Shown: one piece after another, positions 30,633 to 39,858 of the stretch
How the letters are laid out: each line of letters begins with the position of its first letter
Numbering within the stretch: the first letter of the stretch is position 1
Assembly: GCA_009103225.1 (NCBI GenBank)
Contig: RHPI01003369.1
Coordinates: 1,132,281-1,196,280 of the forward strand
DNA length: 64,000 bases
DNA from: Chlorokybus atmophyticus
Taxonomy: Eukaryota > Streptophyta > Chlorokybophyceae > Chlorokybales > Chlorokybaceae
Direction of reading: 5' to 3'
Made by a program: the position numbers and the translations under genes
The notes under the pieces: generated by a model
Databases searched by the model: none
Told to the model about the DNA's origin: nothing
Seen by the model: the letters and a program-made list of their open reading frames with translations, nothing else

Positions 30633-31003
30633 TTGGTCATCGGAGCTTGAGACCCGGGTTCGATTCCTGCCTTGCACACGAATTCCGCGGTCGTTGTTTC
30701 TCGATCCAATAACATCGTAAATGGTCACTTTATGAGTGCCATCATCGATGGGTCGCGACTTGCCTAATGGCAGTCGCGCCGAACTGACCAGATCAGTTGG
30801 CGCGGCAGGGCGCGACCTGCCTATCGCGGCGACGCGACCTGTGGGGCCGGCAGCGGCGCGCTATGCGGGCGCTGACCGGTATGGGCCTAAATTAGCCGGT
30901 CCTTGGCTGTGGGGCCGGTGACCGACCCTAACAAACCCCTTGGGTAATTCCCCAGCTGACCGCGCAGCTGCCGAGGACGTCAGCGTTCTTAAGTGGGGGG
31001 GAA

Positions 31004-31082
31004 TGTAACGGGAAGGTACATTAAATTACCACAAATCGACCATAAAAGCACCAAGTCTTTTGTGGTCGAGTGGGCTGTGACA
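31004..31082 (+). repeat. Right LTR of TRIM copy B
   Basis: 79 bp, about three substitutions from the left LTR, with the same hairpin (31037-31048 with 31057-31068). It is directly preceded by a G-rich polypurine tract. Confidence 0.88.
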
Positions 31083-31184
31083 GGGGCCTTCCACTTTGAT
31101 GTTAATTAAGGCGCCGGGATCCTTTTTTGAGATAACACCATGTTATAGGGGTCAAGCCTTTATATATTCTCTACGCGGCAATGT

Positions 31185-31212
31185 GTTATTGTGGCATGTA
31201 TGCCACAATAAC
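31185..31212. repeat. Perfect 12-bp palindrome between opposing LTRs
   Basis: Arm GTTATTGTGGCA at 31185-31196, 4-nt loop, and its reverse complement at 31201-31212. It lies in the 149-bp segment between TRIM copy B and the inverted solo LTR. Confidence 0.75.
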
Positions 31213-31231
31213 GATGTGTCGTTTTTATTGC

Positions 31232-31310
31232 TATCACAGCCCACTCGACCACAAAAGACTTGGTGCTTTTATAGTCAATTTATGGTAATTTGATGTACCT
31301 TCCCGTTACA
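31232..31310 (-). repeat. Solo TRIM LTR (-)
   Basis: A 79-bp copy of the same LTR in minus orientation, with one substitution in its terminal dinucleotide. It is flanked by ATTGC (31227-31231) and GTTGC (31311-31315), a target duplication with one mismatch. No second LTR or internal region is present, so it is a solo LTR. Confidence 0.8.
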
Positions 31311-32034
31311 GTTGCAGGGTTGTGTCCCCCATCAGTGTGAACAACCGTTGCAGTAAGTGCATTCAATTGCCAATGTCTTATTGGCTTGCATTAGCACGGT
31401 GGTGTTGGCGTAATTTGCTTGCAGGTTACTCATTCATGCAATGAAGGCATTATGCACTTTATGTACGTCTGGTTGCAACAATAGGCCTTGCACGGTTTTT
31501 AAACCGTTTGGACCTACGCGTTCAATGCATCGGACCCAGTTGTTCAATGCGTGGCAGGTTACGCCCCCACCAATTCAGGTATTACTTAAAATGCAACATT
31601 AAGCGATGCGTCGCCCATTGTAATTTTTTACAACCCCAAAACTGCTTCGGCAGTGCCTGCGAGTATGCTCCTGCCTGCGCAATGTGCCACAAAAGTTTTT
31701 TCATTAATATTAGCAATTGATTGTGTGAAATTCATAATAACAACACAACTCAATAACTTGGTTACCACAATTGATGCTTTTAAGCGAAGGCCACTTACAG
31801 TACATGTGCTTAAGTTGGCATGTGTTCTTCAGGAACAGTAAGAACACATTTACACATCCGGGCATGCGGTGATAGTAATGGCATGACTTCAAAATTGCAA
31901 GCTCTCAATCTTATTGAACATGATATTAGCGCAGCATTATGAAGTGCCGCATCGAGTTGATGCCATTAATGGTCAATAAAAACGCTATTTTTCTCGTGTT
32001 GTATATCACATTTTGCTTCTGCTAGAATCTAACG
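31311..32034. other. AT-rich DNA between TRIM elements, no gene seen
   Basis: No conserved coding frame on either strand. Base composition is more AT-rich than in the genic blocks. Confidence 0.4.
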
Positions 32035-32537
32035 TGTAACGGGAAGGTACATTAAGTAACCACAAATCGGCCATAAAAGCACCAAGGCTTTTATAGTCGA
32101 GTAGGATGTGACATTGGTCATCGGAACTTTGTTCGATTCTTGCCTTGCACACGGATTCCGCAGTCGTTATTTCTCGCTCCAGTAACATTGTAAATTGTCA
32201 CTTCATAAGTGCCATTATCGATGGGTCGCGACTTGTCTAATGGCAGTCGCGCCGGCGTTCAGTCGGCGCGGCATGACGCGACCTGCCTGTCGCGATGCGA
32301 CCTGTGGGGTCGGTAGCGGCACGCTATGCGTTGACCGGTATGGGCCTAAATTGGCCGGTCATTGCCGTTGGGGCCGGTGACCGACCCTAACAAACCCTGG
32401 GATGATTCCCCAGCTGAGCGTGGGCAGCTGCCGAGGACGTCAGCGTTCTTAAGTGGGGTGTAACGGGAAGGTACACTAAATAACCACAAATCGACAATAA
32501 AAGCACCAAGTCTTTTGTGGTCGAGTGGGCTGTGACA
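32035..32537 (+). mobile_element. TRIM-like miniature LTR element, copy C (+)
   Basis: LTRs 32035-32113 and 32459-32537, both 79 bp, more diverged from each other than in copy B. Flanking sites are TAACG and TGACG (one mismatch). The internal region of 345 bp is shorter than in copy B but keeps the GTCGCG-rich block, the GACCGGTATGGGCCTAAATT block and a G-rich tract before the right LTR. It is non-coding. Confidence 0.85.
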
Positions 32538-34363
32538 TGACGTGTTGCGTACTCAGTCGAAACTTCTATACATTCTCATGACCAATGGCCAAATCTGATA
32601 CTTCAAGGAGTACCGATTGCACTAGTACAAATTCATAACAGAGTTTGATTGCGAGGATAGTGTTACCAATGGCCCACTTTGTGTGCTGATGTGAAGTTTT
32701 GCTGCTGCTTTTTATGTTTATCATGAACAAGGCATGAAAACGTTCAATATTATTTTTATGTGTGAACGTTGACAAAACATGCCGCAACGATAGAGGTAAT
32801 GTGCTTGATGCATATGATTATCGTTTAATCATCATCATTGTGTGTCTCTGTGCGATTTGCGTGGAGATCGATCAACGAAGGAACCGTGTTTGTGTATAGC
32901 TGTCGGAGCCATCATAAATTAACCTTTTTAAGGCCACTACTGTTGTAACTTGAAGCCATTCTTCGATTGTTGTTATTGCAGATAAAAGATAATAATCAAG
33001 TTCGCATGATTATCTTATGAAATGTTATTGCATAAATGTGATTTTTTTAAATCGTTGGCTTACAATGATTCAAAGCCAGCGCACGTGATATTTGGGCTTG
33101 AATTCTCAGATGTTTGCTACATGTAATATAAAGTTCAATGCAGCAAAATATGTTACGTATATTACAACATTTATTGATTGAAGGCTTCCGCATATCCTTA
33201 AGCAAATGATGTACATGCCTTTCAAGCTGATCAAACGCGTTTGATACCGCACGGATTGGGACATATGTGTACATGTTTTGAGACATGCGTGTAATAACAT
33301 ACGGTAAGTTACGCGATGTATGTTCATTACAAATAAACGCATACATATTCAGTGCCATCATTTATATATGAATCCTATAATCAATTGCGTTCTCTGAACC
33401 ACAAGCACCAAACGTGTGCGTAAACAAACTGTACATGTCCAGTCATGCGCGGATCATCGTCACAACTATGTTTACGTTCATGCGGCTGCGTGTTTATGTA
33501 AGCAGCAACGATGTTGACAAATTGTGTTGGCATGCGTGCGGAATGCGCATGCCAACATATAATCAATCCCCGCATAAACACAACAACCGAACCATTATTT
33601 AAAGCGGTGCACAATGAATACGAGCAAGCACCCATTAGCATCTAGCACACTCAATGCAATTAAATTAAGATGTATCATTTGCAAGCAAGCACACGGCATT
33701 GATGCGTGTAGAAGACTAGCTATGATTTTTACTTATACATGTTTTCACTTAATGTTCACTCCTACCATGCACACACATTATTACTATCGTGTGTGTGTGG
33801 CACCCTTCAGCTTCATGCATACAAGGCGCGGCATGAGAGTCTTCTCTTGAGTCTACAGGTATAATTGATATGACGGCACCGAGGTAGTCATGATACAACT
33901 ATGTCCAATGACGCGCAGAGGTATATCCAAATGCACACCTGTGCACCCTTTCAAAGGATTCTTGGTACCGCAATGCGGGCCGCATCCTGCGAGTCGCATG
34001 CGATTACCAAACTGTGTGATTGCGTTTTCAATGTGCCACGGTGTAAAGTCAGCTCCGTGCCAGCTTAAGCAAGCAGGCCGCGGCGGCGACGGCGTTGCGG
34101 TGGCCATCGTCGTCATCGTCGTTGTTGTCACCCTCGTGGTCACCTCGCTGCTGCATTAGCCCTAGCTGGTCGCACTGACCGGATCGACCCTGATCGCAAC
34201 ATTGATCTAGCTTGGCCTCATTGTGGCCTGATTGTGGTCTGCTGCTGGTCTTCTGCTGCTGGTGGCCAAAGAGGGTATGCTTGCTGGTGGAGTTGTCGCT
34301 TGCGCCACGACAGGCTTTCTTGCTTGAAGCATCTCAGCTCCGTTGGCGAGCTTGAGTGTGAGC
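32538..34363. other. AT-rich gene-poor region and MED26 upstream region
   Basis: 32538 to about 33850 is AT-rich with no supportable gene. It holds a perfect 12-bp inverted repeat (33525-33536 with 33546-33557). From about 33900 composition shifts to GC-rich DNA with short GTCGTCATC repeats. This part is presumably the 5' region of the MED26-like gene. Confidence 0.4.
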
Positions 34364-36663
34364 ATGGACAGCACCATCGCCACTTGGTCGAGCTACTTCA
34401 CCAAGGCGCCCGGAGACATCTGGACGCTGCTGGACAGGGTGAGCGACCCACACGCATTGCGATGATACTTTCCTGAGCTGTGTCGTTGGATCTGTATCGC
34501 GATGGTTGAGTGGTTCTCCTGAAGCTAGATCAGCTTGATCAATTCAACCTCCTGTCAACGTCTTCAACCGACCAGTACTCCGTTGTCTGAGCTGAGTCTT
34601 CAGCTGTTAGCTTGTAACGTGTTGTGGTGCGGTAGTCCTCCTCCTTCTGAGTCTTCAGCTGGTGGACTGCTTCTCAAGCTCGGTCGTTGAAATTGACATT
34701 GTAGTTGACAGAGGGCCAAGGTTGCCAGCCAGGTGCAGCACACCAGTTTGCTTGACTGCTGTTTTCTTCATATTCAGGCCATTGATCATGCTGCTGAGCA
34801 CTATCCGGGAGACTTTCGTTCTCGAAGAGACGCTATTGCAGAGAGGATTTTTGCGCCAAGACCAATTGTCAATGACGGATCCGGCAAAGCTAAAGCTGGT
34901 CTGGATCAGCTGCCAAACGGTGCTTTGTCTCCCATAAGAACTCATCTCGCTGAAGAAGTTGGCATACAGCACAATCGCACGTCGAGTGAAGTTCCAAGTA
35001 GCCTGACTGAAGTTCAATTTTTGGATGAAGTTGAAGGCAGGGTGCTTGCTCTCAAGAACGAGCTGGAGTCATCACCACAGGCAAGCACACATGCTGTGTT
35101 TACTTGCATGATTGCGGTAGTGAGCAATGCGTTCTTGTGTTGAGTCTCACGTCTGCTACTGACTGCACTGATGATGATCATCATGATGTTCTGCAGAGTG
35201 CGGATGAGTTGTTGAGAATTTTTGCTGCTCTAGACAACCAGCGGCTATCAGTGAGCATACTCCGGGTAAGGAACAACACAGTACAGGACTGATGGTTGTC
35301 GTCTGTCCTCACTGGTGCATGCCATGGCTCATTTGTCTATTTTATTGCTGATACGTTGGTTGATAGAGTACTGAGATTGGCAAGACTGTGAATGGATGGC
35401 GGAAGCATTCCTCGAATGAAGTTAAGGAAGCAGCCAAGCGCTTGGTCAAGTAAGCTTACTATTGCATTGCACGGCAGCCTTACCCATCTCTGGTGTGTTG
35501 ATTGGGTGTCTCTGACTCACATGGCTTCTGCAGAAAATGGAAGGAGTCCTTCAGTAGATCTCAAAATAATGGCTCTGGCGTGGTTTCAGCAGGTCTGTGT
35601 GTTGAGTGATGCATGCATGTACGTGTGACATTGGCCTTATGAGTGTTTCTTGCAGATGAGCGGGACGTTCCCGCGATGCAAAGGAAAAACAGCAATCTTG
35701 GGCAGGACGGTACGTGCATTGATCTGCTGTGGGTTGGTGGCAGTTAGCGCAAGATCACCAGGTTGAAAAATTGCAACAAGAGCAAATTTCATGCATGCGC
35801 ACATATAGACACATGTGCGCCCATGTGTCTACATGTGCAATTTCAACGTGCATGCTTTGTTGTTGTGCAGACATGTTGCTGTCACCCAGAGCAGGCATAC
35901 TGTCCCCCGGGCTGCGATTGCCAATCGACCAACACAACAACATTGGCTCAGCGGAGTCCGCCGTGATGATCGATGATGACTCCGATCCGGCAGTGAGCCA
36001 GCACACGCAAGACCTTGGTCAGGTGCCACACTCATCTTCAACGCTGTATGTATGACACAAACAAAGCTCAACGCTATGCGCGTGCAGTTCCTGGAAGACT
36101 TTTTGGGTGATGAAACGGAACTGCCTGCGACGACCAGGACTCAACCCACGCACAATCGCATGGTCTTCAACAACAACGGCCGCAGCGGTAAGGTAACAAC
36201 GCCCCAGCGGCAGCGGCCGAGTTCGGCCCCGGGCGCGGACGGCAGCTCGATAACTGTGGAGGATGCCAGGCTGAGGGCTGCGGTGACAGCGTCAATGCCT
36301 GTGAGCACACGTGCTCGCCCTGCTCAGTGCTTATTGCGTGCATGTATATCTCCACGTGCGTGCACATGTGCGCATGCATCTTTGTGCTGAAGCCTTGCTG
36401 TGCACTTATGTTACTGGCAGGATTCCAAGGAGGACTCTGAGCGGAGGCTGAAGGCTGCCCGCGAAAGATTGCATCAGAACTATCAGCACGCTCAGGATGG
36501 TATGCATGAAGCTGAGCAAGCTCGTGTTGCGGGGGCGGTTTTCTGCTGTGTCAATGTGTGCTGACTGCGCTTGTTCGCAGCGAAAAAGCAGCGCACGTTG
36601 ATGGTGTTGGATCCTGGTTCTCTGCCACCACAAGCGAAGCATCGAAAGGTTGCACGGCGATAA
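34364..36663 (+). CDS. MED26: Mediator subunit 26-like protein with TFIIS N-terminal domain, 10 exons
   Basis: Plant MED26 proteins link Mediator with the elongation machinery. Exons 34364-34438, 34778-35080, 35197-35265, 35367-35449, 35534-35592, 35656-35709, 35871-36022, 36088-36300, 36421-36499, 36581-36663 give 389 residues. Matches to plant MED26: N-terminal WSSYFTKAPGDIWTLLDRAI and HYPGDFRSRRDAIAERIF; the TFIIS/LW helical bundle (about residues 127-175) with STEIGKTVNGWRKHSS and KRLVKKWKESF; and a basic C-terminus with RLKAARERLHQNYQHAQ followed by AKKQRT. The second intron uses a GC donor (35081). The start ATG lies just before the conserved W..YF motif. Confidence 0.87.
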
Positions 36664-38035
36664 CGCCTTGGTGTTCAGTGGCAGAAACGTGATGGTGCAG
36701 TGGTATCATCTACGGCACAGAGTTATGGTTGAGAGTGAGAACGTTGTGATAGTAGTAATGTTGTACAGTAGAGTGGCTGACTGTATGCTTGGAGTGCGCC
36801 ATTTGCTAGCGGGACAAGGCCACTCAATCTACGCGTAACAATGGTAAATATTGTCTGATTGTAGCAGTGATTGCACGCACGGTATGTGATATATGCTGTG
36901 TGCACTTGTGTGTGCACCAGGTGATTGACATCCGCAACATTCAGCGTAACAGCAGAAGTTGTAACGTGCCATGCACACGGCACGCATTAGATGCATTCCC
37001 CTAAGTTTATAGGCGTACTGTCGTGAGCCAGCTAACTGTACTTCTGTGTACTTTGTCTGAGATCAACTGCATTGATCTGTCCTTATCAAAACCACCATAT
37101 TCTTGCAATGTGTTAAGACATATCCCTTGCATGTGAAGAGTATTCGCTTAAGCAGTCTTTGTACAAACAATGTGAAACCGACATGCACATGCATAATGGC
37201 ATGCACCGTCATGCAGAGTGACATTACGCATACCAACAACACCATTGTACGGTTGACCACCGGGTCCATTCACTACCTAACACAAAGACACATGCGCAGG
37301 AGACTGCAATTGCCATGCATGCATGCATGTCTGACAGGGGGGCAATAGTGGTAGACTTAGGTAGCTAGCAGGCAGCATGAAGGAGGCATCTTGCCCCGGT
37401 GGTTGATGTATTGAGTGTTGGTGGTGTTGGCTGCATTGCATGTGCATGTTATGCGTGCTCTTTTTCATTTTTCGTACACTGCACTAACTTTCTATCCCGA
37501 ACGCGACTATCCGGAACACCATGAAGCATGCACATGCACATATGTACACTTGCACAACAGCTGTTGTGTGCAACACTGCGTTAGTAGGTGACATTCTCAA
37601 GTTGTTCACACCGTAGTAGTAGTAACGCAAGAAGTTGACAGACACTAATTTTCTGGCAGAATGTATTACATGCGATGGTAACACAGCATGGACAATGAGT
37701 GCAAATAGGAAGTTGTTCTGATAATTACAGTTTATATATAATATTATCAAACTGTAGAAGCTCAATGAACTACAGATGCCATCACCAGGGTTTGCGTACG
37801 TTCCACCAAATGGTGCAGAATCGTTCACTTGGCCAATGCGTATTCACTTATTCAACCCAGCTCGATTCTATGATCATACCAATCAGGCGGCAGCAGGATT
37901 GAGCCAAAGGGAGGTATATCATGGTGTATATCATTGAAAAGTGCCAAGATACAAAGCTACAAGTTTCAATCAACGTGACTATACATGTCAACTCGCTAGC
38001 AAGCTTGCTGGTGGCAAAAACGGGATTGGAAAAAT
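36664..38035. other. Convergent intergenic region, no gene seen
   Basis: Between the 3' ends of the MED26-like gene (+) and the LHCII gene (-). It includes an AT-rich patch at about 37730-37750 and CATGCATG-type words. No supportable coding segment. Confidence 0.4.
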
Positions 38036-39086
38036 TTACTGGCTGGGGACGAAAGCGGTGGCGTAGTTCCAGGCGTTGACGGTGAAGGGGCTGTCGAGAT
38101 GCTCCTGGAGGTTCGCAATGGGGCCCTTGCCGGTGACGATGGCCTGGACGTAGAAACCGAACATGGAGAACATAGCCAGACGGCCGTTCTTGATCTCCTT
38201 GACCTTGAGCTCAGCGAAGGTGTCGGGGTCGTCAGCAAGACCCAGGGGGTCGAAGTAGGGGCCGCCGGGGTACAGGGGGTCAAGACCCTCGCCAGCCGGT
38301 CCACCTGAGGCATTGATCATGATGAGACACTGTTCATATAGAAGATGCATGCTGCACATGAAGAGTGAGACAGATAGTGTGCTTACCGTTGACGCGGTAT
38401 GCCTCGATGGCGCCCATGAGCAGGACCTGGGTGATGAGGATGGCGAGGATGGACTGGGCGTGGATGAGGTTGGGGTTAGCGAGGTAGTCAATGCCCTCAG
38501 AGCTGAAGATCTGAGCGCCGGCCTTCCACCAGACAGCGCCCTCACCGAAGTTGACACCGTTCTTGGCGAGCAGCTCGGGGGTCACGCAGCCCAGAGCTCC
38601 GAGCATGGCCCAGCGAGCGTGGATGACCTCAAGCTCACGGTACCTGAGAGAGTTAAATCACATTTAAAACGTGCATACACTTTCCCAAGTGCGTCTGTTT
38701 ACACGTAACATTATCACCACCGCCTGACTCGTCGCCAACAAACCCCACACAGCAAACAATGCCATGCACAATGCACCGAGTCTGTGTGCCCACCTGCGGA
38801 AGGTCTCGGGGTCGGCGGAGAGGCCGGCTGTGTCCCAGCCGTAGTCACCGGGGAACTCTCCGTTGAGGTATGAGGGGGTGTCACCGGAGAAGGGGCCCAG
38901 GAACTTCGGGCGGTCGGGGCCGTACCAGATGGAGGAGGGCTTGGAGGCGACGGTGCGGCGCATGGTCACCTTGGCATCGCCGACGGGGCCCACCTTTTGG
39001 GCAAGGGCGTTCTGGCCCTTGAGCTCGGTCTGACCAACGAAGGTCGACCTGGGGACGGCGACAGCTGCCATCATGGTGGACGCCAT
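38036..39086 (-). CDS. LHCB: Chlorophyll a/b-binding protein of LHCII (Lhcb/Lhcbm type), 3 exons
   Basis: Thylakoid antenna protein of photosystem II. Exons 39086-38794, 38643-38387, 38304-38036 give 272 residues including a transit peptide ([20 protein letters not shown]...). Mature features: the LHCII trimerisation motif WYGPDR, helix [21 protein letters not shown], helix C around [19 protein letters not shown], and helix [21 protein letters not shown]. The paired E..R chlorophyll ligands ([14 protein letters not shown]) are present. The GC-rich, strongly biased codon use fits high expression. A TATATATG box on the minus strand lies at 39189-39182. It is divergent from RPN10. Confidence 0.96.
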
Positions 39087-39858
39087 CTTGCTGAAGGTGA
39101 AAGACAACAACAACTACTTTTCCAGCGACCAGGAAGCTCCAACACCGAAGTACGCACACTGAATGCGAGGAATAAAGCAATCATATATACCAGGTAAACG
39201 CTGGGTCTTGCAAGATCTGATCCTTGCATGGGTGCAGGCGAAACAAGGGTGGCGGTCGTTGCGATGCCCAGATGCGCACTTCAGTACACTATTGCAGCGT
39301 TCGATGCGAGATTTCTCGCGCGAAAACAAGTGTCTGCAGCCGTTTCGGCCTGGGAGAGAAAAAAATCTTAGTTGCGTCTCTCACCTTATTGGGCGGGTAA
39401 TTGCGCGGTGCGAGTTTGATGTGCCGTTGCGGGTCGGACGCATCGATGGCTGAGGGGTGCTGATCGGTGCTGAGATTGAATCGGCACCCTGCGATCGGCT
39501 ACCGGTCGATCGCGCAGCAGACCCATAGAAGGCTCTCATTGGGCAGAGCGGACGAAAGGCAGGCGCTGCGCGCGCGACCGTGCCCGAGACGTGCGAGCCA
39601 TGCACGTGCAAGCGCATCGCTTGTGCGCTTGTGCGCAACTCGAGCTCGCCACAGCTCGATCCGGAAAATAACCTCGATCATAGTCGCTGAAACAGGGTCT
39701 ATCGAGCAGGATGTGTTGATCGGGAAGAGAGGCAGGTTAGGGGTTTGTGCAAATTAGGGTTTCTAACAACCACTGTGACGGTGAGGAGGACAAGGACGGC
39801 GCAGGTGACGGCGGCGACCACGACAGTGAGCTCGCTGGTGGTGGTGGTTTTAGGCAAG
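39087..39858. promoter_or_regulatory. Shared upstream region between LHCII (-) and RPN10 (+)
   Basis: About 0.77 kb between divergent starts. A TATA-like TATATATG (minus strand, 39189-39182) sits roughly 100 bp before the LHCII ATG. The RPN10 side has no TATA box. It has instead GGTGACGGCGGCGAC and similar GC-rich DNA close to its ATG. Confidence 0.5.

Larger units (their letters stand above)
30554..31082 (+). mobile_element. TRIM-like miniature LTR element, copy B (+), complete
   Basis: Two 79-bp direct repeats, 30554-30632 and 31004-31082, both TGTAACGGGAAGGTACA...GTGACA and differing at about three positions. They bound a 371-bp internal region. The flanking target duplication is a perfect GGGGC (30549-30553 and 31083-31087). 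A polypurine tract (AAGTGGGGGGGAA) immediately precedes the right LTR, and TTGGTCATCGGAGC, in primer-binding-site position, follows the left LTR. There is no open reading frame of note. These are hallmarks of a terminal-repeat retrotransposon in miniature. Confidence 0.88.

Noticed and set aside
30606-30677. A tRNA gene
   Set aside because: A and B boxes and a D-arm can be drawn, but the 7-bp acceptor stem does not pair and the anticodon stem is poor. Kept only as a pol III-like motif finding.
30554-31082. Retrozyme (LTR element carrying a hammerhead ribozyme)
   Set aside because: The size and LTR layout are suggestive, but no CUGANGA...GAAA hammerhead core is present in the LTR or internal region of copy B.
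33853-34159. Short conserved-looking frames near 33.9-34.15 kb
   Set aside because: Val/Thr/Met-rich frames come from GTCGTCATC-type simple repeats upstream of MED26; no family match.
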